A stretch of 7,123 nt of DNA from an uncultured Ruminococcus sp. (GTDB lineage Bacteria; Bacillota; Clostridia; Oscillospirales; Ruminococcaceae), in NCBI GenBank assembly GCA_902772615.1, contig CACYBC010000120.1, positions 1 to 7,123 of the forward strand, written 5' to 3'. This document shows positions 1 to 5,506 of the stretch, in pieces. The notes beneath the pieces were generated by a model that did not search any database, was not told where the DNA came from, and saw only the letters and a list, made by a program, of their open reading frames with translations. How positions within the stretch are numbered: the first letter of the stretch is position 1; each line of letters opens with the position of its first letter. Position numbers and translations under genes: made by a program.

Positions 1-204
1 GTCAAGGGAGACTCCAGACTCTACGGACCGGTCATCGCTCTCAGGGCGGTGACCACGGAGGACTTCATGACCGCAGACTGGACCAGGATACCCTTTGAAG
101 TGCTGGAGAGGACAAGTGTGAGGATCACCAACGCGATACCGGCAGTCGCCAGGGTCGTGTATGACATAACATCCAAGCCGCCGGCGACGGTGGAATGGGA
201 ATGA
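1..204 (+). CDS. guaA: GMP synthase (glutamine-hydrolysing), 3' end only
   Basis: This is the last 67 codons of GMP synthase, which aminates XMP to GMP using ATP and the amide nitrogen of glutamine, in the cytoplasm. Frame 1 is open from the window edge to a TGA at 202-204. The visible part belongs to the C-terminal dimerisation/XMP-binding domain. It contains the family-typical stretches ALRAVTTEDFMTADW (residues 13-27) and VVYDITSKPPATVEWE at the extreme C-terminus; nearly all bacterial GuaA proteins end in a KPPATIEWE-like sequence. The glutaminase and ATP-pyrophosphatase domains lie outside the window. The glmS start codon follows 22 nt after the stop, with no terminator between, so guaA is probably co-transcribed with glmS and pyrG. 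Nothing suggests it is broken; the truncation is just the window edge. Confidence 0.95.
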   Translation, partial: VKGDSRLYGPVIALRAVTTEDFMTADWTRIPFEVLERTSVRITNAIPAVARVVYDITSKPPATVEWE

Positions 205-212
205 CTATACAC

Positions 213-218
213 AAGGAG
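213..218 (+). promoter_or_regulatory. Ribosome binding site of glmS
   Basis: AAGGAG lies 8 nt before the glmS ATG at 227, a near-consensus Shine-Dalgarno sequence at good spacing. It fixes the start codon. It sits in the 22-nt guaA-glmS gap, which leaves no room for a glmS ribozyme. Confidence 0.85.
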
Positions 219-226
219 AACATCTT

Positions 227-2053
227 ATGTGCGGAATAGTAGGATATACCGGAATGCAGCAGGCGGCCCCGATACTTCTGGAAGGTCTCAAGAGACTGGA
301 ATACAGGGGATATGATTCGGCGGGGATCGCAATAATGGATGACGGAAGCATCTCGGTGCAGAAGGTGTCCGGCAGGATATCGAAGCTCTGTGAATTGACG
401 GAGGACGGAAAGACCTGCCCCGGGAATGTCGGCATCGGTCACACCAGATGGGCGACTCACGGTGCGCCTACAGACATCAACGCCCATCCTCACATGAGCA
501 ATGACGGCAGATTCGCCGTGGTGCACAACGGCATCATAGAGAACTACCTAGCGCTGCGCGAGGAGCTCATAGGAAAGGGATATCACTTCGAGAGCGAGAC
601 CGACACAGAGGTGGTGGTCAACCTTCTGGAGATGTACTATACCGGGGACCTTAAGAACGCGGTTATGAGGGTCTCTTCCAGACTTCAGGGATCCTACGCG
701 CTGGGAGTCGTGTGCTCCGACGCCCCGGACGAGATAGTCGCCATACGCGAGTCCAGTCCGCTCATCATAGGCATAGGCGCAGGCGAGAACTATTTCGCAT
801 CGGATATCGCGGCTCTCGTGCCCTACACCAGAAATGTGGTGTATATGGAGGACGGGGAGTTCGCTCAGATCACACCTGATGCCATAAGGATATATGACCT
901 TTTCGGCAACCCTGTCTCAAAGAAGGTCCAGAAAGTCAACTGGGATGTGCAGACTGCGGAGAAGGGCGGATACGAGCATTTCATGCTCAAGGAGATCATA
1001 GAACAGCCAAGAGCAGTGGAAGCCACGCTGCGTCCCAGGATCCGCGGAAGTGAGATCGTCCTGGATGCGGAAGGACTGGACGGTGAGTTCCTCAGAAAGA
1101 TCAGGCGCATAATGATAACCGCCTGCGGATCCGCATACTATGCGGGCTGCGCCGGCAGGTATGCAATAGAAGCGCTGTGCAGGATACCGGTCAGCACTGA
1201 GCTCGCCAGCGAGTTCAGGTACGGGGACCCGATGGTGGACAGCGAGACTCTGGTTATAGTGCTGTCCCAGTCCGGTGAGACCGCGGATACCATAGCCGCG
1301 GTCAAGGAGAGCAAGGCAAAGGGAGCCCCGGTCCTCGCCATGGTCAACGTGGTCGGAAGCACCGTCGCGAAACTTGCGGACTTCACTCTCTATACCTGGG
1401 CAGGACCGGAGATAGCGGTAGCCACTACCAAGGGATATACTACTCAGCTGGCGCTGCTGTACCTTTTCGCGCTGTATGCCGCTAAGGAGACCGGAAGGGT
1501 CGATGATAAGAGATACAGGCATCTGCTGAGGGCTCTGAGGAGCCTTCCCAAGCGCATTCAGGAAGCGGTGGACCTCAACCCCATGCTGGACAGATACGCG
1601 GAGGATTACAGGAATACCCGGTCCATTTTCTTCATAGGCAGGAACTCCGACTATGCTATGGCGATGGAGGGAGCCCTCAAGATGAAAGAGATCTCCTACA
1701 TACACGCGGAAGCATATGCCGCAGGTGAGCTCAAACACGGCACCATAGCGCTGATAGAGGAGCATCAGCCGGTAATAGCCCTGTGCTGCAACACGATCGT
1801 GCAGGAGAAGACGATGAACAACATCATCGAAGTCAAGGCCAGAGGCGCCGATGTCCTGGCGCTGGCGGAGAAGAACAATTCGGAGATCATCTCTGTGGCT
1901 GACAGGATGATGTACCTGCCTGAGGTGGAACCCGTGTTTGCGGGGGTGGTGGAGATCGTCCCGCTGCAGCTGCTGGCCTACTACACTGCGAAGTGCCGCA
2001 AATGCGATATAGACAAGCCCAAGAATCTGGCTAAATCCGTTACGGTGGAATGA
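227..2053 (+). CDS. glmS: Glutamine--fructose-6-phosphate aminotransferase (isomerising), glucosamine-6-phosphate synthase
   Basis: Makes glucosamine-6-phosphate from fructose-6-phosphate and glutamine, the committed step towards UDP-GlcNAc, peptidoglycan and other amino-sugar polymers. The protein has 608 residues, the normal length for bacterial GlmS. It starts MCGIVGYTG, so Cys2 becomes the N-terminal nucleophile of the class II glutaminase domain (about 1-215), which also carries HTRWATHG (72-79) and the HNGIIEN loop (100-106). Two SIS sugar-isomerase domains follow. The first has CGSAYYAG (300-307), SQSGET (347-352) and ATTKGYTTQ (399-407). The second has GRNSDYAMAMEGALKMKEIS (471-490) and AEAYAAGELKHG (494-505). 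The C-terminus, LAKSVTVE, is the conserved tail that carries the catalytic lysine. All expected motifs are present, so the enzyme should be active. The start is set by AAGGAG 8 nt upstream. It lies between guaA and pyrG in one apparent operon. ATA is used for over half of the isoleucines I counted in the first 200 codons (10 ATA, 7 ATC). Confidence 0.98.
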   Translation: MCGIVGYTGMQQAAPILLEGLKRLEYRGYDSAGIAIMDDGSISVQKVSGRISKLCELTEDGKTCPGNVGIGHTRWATHGAPTDINAHPHMSNDGRFAVVHNGIIENYLALREELIGKGYHFESETDTEVVVNLLEMYYTGDLKNAVMRVSSRLQGSYALGVVCSDAPDEIVAIRESSPLIIGIGAGENYFASDIAALVPYTRNVVYMEDGEFAQITPDAIRIYDLFGNPVSKKVQKVNWDVQTAEKGGYEHFMLKEIIEQPRAVEATLRPRIRGSEIVLDAEGLDGEFLRKIRRIMITACGSAYYAGCAGRYAIEALCRIPVSTELASEFRYGDPMVDSETLVIVLSQSGETADTIAAVKESKAKGAPVLAMVNVVGSTVAKLADFTLYTWAGPEIAVATTKGYTTQLALLYLFALYAAKETGRVDDKRYRHLLRALRSLPKRIQEAVDLNPMLDRYAEDYRNTRSIFFIGRNSDYAMAMEGALKMKEISYIHAEAYAAGELKHGTIALIEEHQPVIALCCNTIVQEKTMNNIIEVKARGADVLALAEKNNSEIISVADRMMYLPEVEPVFAGVVEIVPLQLLAYYTAKCRKCDIDKPKNLAKSVTVE

Positions 2054-2054
2054 T

Positions 2055-2060
2055 GGAGGA
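2055..2060 (+). promoter_or_regulatory. Ribosome binding site of pyrG (decides the start)
   Basis: GGAGGA begins 2 nt after the glmS stop codon (2051-2053) and lies 10 nt before the ATG at 2071. Two earlier in-frame ATGs at 2050 and 2053 overlap the glmS stop, but they have no ribosome binding site of their own and would add residues MMEEIKL that the family lacks. The site therefore favours initiation at 2071. Its closeness to the glmS stop suggests that terminating ribosomes help pyrG translation. Confidence 0.75.
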
Positions 2061-2070
2061 AATAAAACTC

Positions 2071-3690
2071 ATGACGAAGTACATTTTCGTGACCGGAGGA
2101 GTCGTATCCGGCCTCGGCAAGGGCATCACTGCGGCTTCTCTGGGAAGACTGCTAAAAGCCAGAGGACTCAAGGTCGCTGCGCAGAAACTGGATCCGTACA
2201 TAAATGTCGATCCCGGGACCATGAGTCCCTACCAGCACGGCGAAGTCTATGTTACGGAGGACGGCGCAGAGACGGACCTGGACCTCGGGCACTATGAAAG
2301 GTTCATAGACGAGGACCTCAACAGATACTCCAACCTTACCACCGGCAAGGTCTACTGGAACGTGCTCAACAAGGAGCGCAAGGGCGAGTATCTCGGATCC
2401 ACTGTGCAGGTAATTCCTCATGTTACAAATGAGATAAAAGAGTTCGTCTACAATGTCGGCAGGAACACGAATGCCGATGTTGTCATAACCGAGATCGGTG
2501 GTACCATAGGCGACATCGAGTCGCAGCCGTTCATCGAGGCGGTCAGGCAGATATCACTGGAGGTCGGCAGGGAGAACAGTCTTTTCATTCACGTGACGCT
2601 TGTGCCGTTCCTGAGGGGTTCCGATGAACACAAATCCAAACCCACGCAGCACTCCGTAAAGGAACTTCAGGGACTGGGGATCAATCCCAACATTATAGTG
2701 CTCCGCTGCGACGAGCCGCTGGAGGAGTCCATATTCCAGAAGATAGCTCTGTTCTGCAACGTAAAGCCGGACTGCGTCATAGAGAACCTGACGCTGCCGA
2801 ACCTGTACGAGGCTCCTCTCATGCTGGAAGCACAGGGGCTTGCCAGAGTGGCATGCAGGGAACTGGGGATCAGCGCGGCAGAGCCTGATCTTGGGGACTG
2901 GGAGGACCTGTGTGAGCGCATAAGCAGATCTCATGAGAAGACAGTGGAGATCGGCCTGGTGGGCAAATATGTGGCTCTGCATGATGCATATCTCTCGGTG
3001 GTGGAAGCGCTTCATCACGCGGGATACCGGCACGGCCTCACTGTCAACATCCACTGGCTGGATTCCGAACTGATTAATGATGACAACGCGGAAGAGATCC
3101 TCTCGCCGATGGACGGCATCATAGTACCCGGCGGCTTCGGAAGCAGGGGAATAGAGGGAATGATCGTCTCCGCCAGATATGCGAGAGAGAATGATATACC
3201 GTATTTCGGGATCTGTCTCGGCATGCAGGTCGAGGTCATCGAGTTTGCGAGGAATGTCTGCGGGCTGTCACTTGCAAATTCCGGGGAGTTCGACGAGGAA
3301 AGTCCCGACAAGGTGATCGATTTCATGCCCGGTCAGAGCGACGAGATCGACAAGGGCGGCACGCTCCGCCTGGGATCCTATCCCTGCAGAATAAAGGAAG
3401 GTTCCGTCATGGAGCGGTGCTACGGGACCCGAGAGATCAGGGAGAGGCACAGACACAGATATGAGTTCAACAACGACTACAGAGACCTGATGTCGGGGAA
3501 GGGCCTCACCCTAAGCGGAATTTCCCCGGACGGGACCCTCGTGGAGACGATAGAGCTGTCCGACAGGGATTTCTTCGTGGGAGTGCAGTATCACCCGGAG
3601 TTCAAGAGCAGGCCCAACAGAGCGCATCCGCTCTTTGTAGGTTTTATCGCAGCCGCAGAAAAAAGAGCTGCGGCACGTGGCAGGATATAA
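2071..3690 (+). CDS. pyrG: CTP synthase (glutamine-hydrolysing)
   Basis: Converts UTP to CTP with ATP and glutamine, the last step of de novo pyrimidine nucleotide synthesis, in the cytoplasm. With the start at 2071 the protein has 539 residues and begins MTKYIFVTGGVVSGLGKG, the standard CTP synthase N-terminus. The synthase domain (about 1-270) shows the ATP-binding loop GGVVSGLGKG (9-18), MSPYQHGEVYVTEDGAETDLD (starting at 51), EIGGTIGDIES (141-151) and KSKPTQHS (188-195). The class I glutaminase domain (about 292-535) has PGGFGSRG (353-360), the nucleophile Cys382 in FGICLGMQ, and His508/Glu510 in QYHPE, so the triad is complete. It lies 17 nt after glmS and its TAA is followed directly by a hairpin terminator, so it is the last gene of the guaA-glmS-pyrG unit. 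In-frame ATGs at 2050 and 2053 would add seven residues and are less likely starts. No pyrG-type attenuator is seen in the short gap before it. Confidence 0.98.
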   Translation: MTKYIFVTGGVVSGLGKGITAASLGRLLKARGLKVAAQKLDPYINVDPGTMSPYQHGEVYVTEDGAETDLDLGHYERFIDEDLNRYSNLTTGKVYWNVLNKERKGEYLGSTVQVIPHVTNEIKEFVYNVGRNTNADVVITEIGGTIGDIESQPFIEAVRQISLEVGRENSLFIHVTLVPFLRGSDEHKSKPTQHSVKELQGLGINPNIIVLRCDEPLEESIFQKIALFCNVKPDCVIENLTLPNLYEAPLMLEAQGLARVACRELGISAAEPDLGDWEDLCERISRSHEKTVEIGLVGKYVALHDAYLSVVEALHHAGYRHGLTVNIHWLDSELINDDNAEEILSPMDGIIVPGGFGSRGIEGMIVSARYARENDIPYFGICLGMQVEVIEFARNVCGLSLANSGEFDEESPDKVIDFMPGQSDEIDKGGTLRLGSYPCRIKEGSVMERCYGTREIRERHRHRYEFNNDYRDLMSGKGLTLSGISPDGTLVETIELSDRDFFVGVQYHPEFKSRPNRAHPLFVGFIAAAEKRAAARGRI

Positions 3691-3691
3691 A

Positions 3692-3721
3692 AAAGGAGCA
3701 CACCGTTAGGTGTGCTCCTTT
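3692..3721. terminator. Bidirectional rho-independent terminator between pyrG and the esterase gene
   Basis: A perfect 13-bp stem (3692-3704 with 3709-3721) closes a GTTA loop; the left arm reads AAAGGAGCACACC. It lies just after the pyrG stop and 27 nt beyond the stop of the convergent esterase gene. The tracts are asymmetric. Plus-strand transcripts end the stem with only three Us. Minus-strand transcripts leave the stem into six Us (complement of A3689-3694), three of which belong to the stem, followed by AUAU. It should therefore act best as the esterase terminator. The pyrG TAA stop (3688-3690) supplies part of the minus-strand U-tract. Confidence 0.9.
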
Positions 3722-3748
3722 GATGTTGTCATGCGGACCTGCAGGAGT

Positions 3749-5368
3749 TTATTCTTCCTCTTCCTTGCCGGCAGGGCTGAATCCGGGCAGGCTGCCTCTG
3801 AACTCTTCCAGAAGCTTCTTGCCTTCCCAGTGATAGTTTACGATCTGCTCGGTCTCGGCCTTGAACACCATGGTGTTCCTCTCCTTCTGGGTATAGGGCT
3901 TCCAGCGGGGCATGGAGCGGCCTGTGGGGTCGTTCGCATTGTAAGCAAATGCAGCCCAGGCGGAACCGCAGGTATCGGAGCAGGCATATGCCGCAGCTTT
4001 ATTGGCTGCAGTGTACATGTAGGGGGCGAGCTCCGCATTGTCGAAGAAGAACGGTACGTCCGTGCCGTGGATGGCTTTCTGAACCGGGTCCGGGCTCTCG
4101 AACGCGAACACCGCATTGTAGAGAGGGGCAGCTCCGTTGCCTTCCTTGGCTCTGGAGACATTCTCCACGAACAGACCCTGGAACTGGTCGTTCAGAATGG
4201 AGATGAATATGTCGGCTCCGGTGGATCCCTTGTCCATCATCTCGGTATATGTCTTGATGAGCTTATCGATCTGCTCGGGCGTATATCCGGCCTTGGCGAG
4301 CTCGCCGGGCAGTGTCTCATCGGTGATCTCGAAGATCTCCGGGTTGAACAGGGCTATCAGAGCCATGTCCTGCTTGGTGTAGCAGATGATCAGCGGGATG
4401 TCTTTGCAGTATTCGGAACCTTCCGCTCCGTCGAAGGGGTCATATTTGATGACTTCGCCGTCAAGAACAACGGGGAAGTTGAGGTAGGGGCCGTCGCCTC
4501 TGGTGGCGTTGATCTCGCGCATAGCCTTGATGAGGTCTTCCGGAGGGATCTTCTCCAGCTCGTCGATGTTGTCCTTCGTGATGTGCAGGTGCTCCAGGAA
4601 GGCATCAGTGTCCTTCTGTCCGACCTTGGGATCGGTGGCCTGGAAGCCGCCGGACTGGATGATGGCCTTGTGGAAGAGACCCTTTGCGGAGGGCATAGTG
4701 AGCAGCTGGGCGACCTTTCCGCCGCCGCCGGACTCGCCGAAGATGGTCACATTGTCAGGGTCACCGCCGAACCAGTCGATGTTGTCGTGGACCCACTTGA
4801 GGGCTGCGACCATATCGAGGTTTCCGATGTTGACTGAATGCGCGTATTTCTCAACTCCGAGATGGGTGAGATCCATGTATCCGAAGAGATTCAGCCTGTG
4901 GGATACGCTGACCATGACCACGTTGTTCTTCTTGGCCATGTTGAATCCGTCCTGATGAGGGCACTCAGGCGTGCCGGCAACGTTTCCGCCGCCATGCAGC
5001 CATACCATGACGGGGAGCTTCATTCCCTTGGTAAGAGCAGGGGTCCAGATGTTCAGGGAGAGGCAGTCCTCAGACTGGGGACCCTTGCCCATCTCCATGT
5101 TTCCGGTGACGATCTCCTGGTTGATGAGGTTGTACTTGGAGTTTGCGATCTCAGGCACCTCGATCCTGGGAGTGTCTGTCTGCCAGCACTTATAGGTGTA
5201 TTCCTTTGCGTCAACGATGACGGGGCTCACATCCGGCTCCACCGGGGGCTGGAAACGGAGCTCGCCTACTGGGGCTTTGGCATATCTCACGCCGAGAAAA
5301 CGGTATACGCCGTCAAAATAATCGCCGCGGATCTTGCCGTACTTGGTAAGAGCAAGAACGTCTCTCAT
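3749..5368 (-). CDS. Type-B carboxylesterase (alpha/beta hydrolase, cholinesterase-like family)
   Basis: A 539-residue esterase/lipase-superfamily protein; its natural ester substrate cannot be read from sequence. Family marks in order are: YRFLGVRYAKAP (22-33); the EDCLSLNIWTP signature (100-110); the oxyanion loop HGGG (125-128); the nucleophile Ser213 in GESGGGG, inside the FGGDPDNVTIFGESGG signature (200-215); and a catalytic His at 434 in AIHGTDVPF. The third triad member, normally Glu in a motif like N-R-D-E-M, appears as Asp334 in TKQDMALI. The residue after the nucleophile is Gly where Ala is usual. There is no signal peptide or membrane segment, so it is probably cytoplasmic; the C-terminus is acidic (KEEEE). 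The start is supported by AAGGAG 7 nt upstream and by conservation from the first residues. It has its own promoter (5450-5478) and terminator (3692-3721), so it is likely monocistronic. Isoleucine codons are 28 ATC, 1 ATT and 2 ATA, unlike the neighbouring genes. Confidence 0.93.
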   Translation of the reverse strand: MRDVLALTKYGKIRGDYFDGVYRFLGVRYAKAPVGELRFQPPVEPDVSPVIVDAKEYTYKCWQTDTPRIEVPEIANSKYNLINQEIVTGNMEMGKGPQSEDCLSLNIWTPALTKGMKLPVMVWLHGGGNVAGTPECPHQDGFNMAKKNNVVMVSVSHRLNLFGYMDLTHLGVEKYAHSVNIGNLDMVAALKWVHDNIDWFGGDPDNVTIFGESGGGGKVAQLLTMPSAKGLFHKAIIQSGGFQATDPKVGQKDTDAFLEHLHITKDNIDELEKIPPEDLIKAMREINATRGDGPYLNFPVVLDGEVIKYDPFDGAEGSEYCKDIPLIICYTKQDMALIALFNPEIFEITDETLPGELAKAGYTPEQIDKLIKTYTEMMDKGSTGADIFISILNDQFQGLFVENVSRAKEGNGAAPLYNAVFAFESPDPVQKAIHGTDVPFFFDNAELAPYMYTAANKAAAYACSDTCGSAWAAFAYNANDPTGRSMPRWKPYTQKERNTMVFKAETEQIVNYHWEGKKLLEEFRGSLPGFSPAGKEEEE

Positions 5369-5375
5369 TTTTCCT

Positions 5376-5381
5376 CTCCTT
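5376..5381 (-). promoter_or_regulatory. Ribosome binding site of the carboxylesterase gene
   Basis: On the minus strand AAGGAG (plus-strand CTCCTT) lies 7 nt before the ATG at 5368-5366, a strong and well-spaced site in an A-rich context. It fixes the esterase start. Confidence 0.85.
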
Positions 5382-5392
5382 TTCTATGAACT

Positions 5393-5408
5393 GTTCCTCA
5401 GAGGGAAC
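5393..5408 (-). repeat. Inverted repeat GTTCC-N6-GGAAC in the esterase leader
   Basis: Five-base arms GTTCC and GGAAC are separated by 6 nt, located 11 nt upstream of the esterase ribosome binding site. In RNA this gives a 5-bp stem with a 6-nt loop; in DNA it could be a half-palindromic protein site. It is not followed by a U-tract, so it is not a terminator. Such a short repeat can occur by chance. Confidence 0.4.
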
Positions 5409-5418
5409 GGTATCTTCC

Positions 5419-5440
5419 GGACTGCACGCATGGCAGTTCC
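5419..5440 (-). repeat. Imperfect hairpin at the probable 5' end of the esterase mRNA
   Basis: On the minus strand GG-A-ACTGC and GCAGT-CC pair around a 7-nt loop (CATGCGT), giving 5+2 bp with one bulged A. It begins within a few nucleotides of the transcription start predicted from the promoter at 5450-5478. It has no U-tract, so it is unlikely to terminate the upstream gene. A 5'-terminal stem of this kind can stabilise mRNA; that role is inference. Confidence 0.4.
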
Positions 5441-5449
5441 ATATCACTA

Positions 5450-5478
5450 ATTATGAAGTAAAAGAGACGCGGATTCAA
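5450..5478 (-). promoter_or_regulatory. Sigma-70/SigA-type promoter for the carboxylesterase gene
   Basis: Read on the minus strand, a -35 box TTGAAT (5478-5473, 4 of 6 matches to TTGACA) is followed by a 17-nt spacer and a -10 box CATAAT (5455-5450, 5 of 6 matches to TATAAT). The spacing is ideal. It lies between the sulfatase stop and the esterase start, so the esterase can be transcribed on its own, starting near 5444 with a leader of about 75 nt. No extended -10 TG is present. Confidence 0.7.
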
Positions 5479-5506
5479 GACGGCAGGATTGACATCCGGT
5501 GCTTCC

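Noticed and set aside
917..1765. Minus-strand open frame of 282 codons inside glmS
   Set aside because: It lies wholly antisense to a conserved gene, shows no family motif and has no convincing ribosome binding site.
3738..3745. Palindrome CCTGCAGG just past the esterase stop
   Set aside because: An isolated 8-bp palindrome with no partner, repeat or context; expected by chance.
3710..4837. Long plus-strand open frame (375 codons) antisense to the esterase
   Set aside because: The minus-strand frame has unmistakable esterase motifs and a ribosome binding site. The plus-strand product is low-complexity (Val/Gly/Leu/Asp-rich) with no recognisable domain, begins inside the terminator stem and has no ribosome binding site. 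It is a by-product of the esterase's codon bias.
5478..5506. A terminator for the sulfatase gene directly after its stop
   Set aside because: Only a 4-bp GGAT/ATCC stem without a U-tract is visible, so read-through into the esterase gene is possible and no terminator is called.
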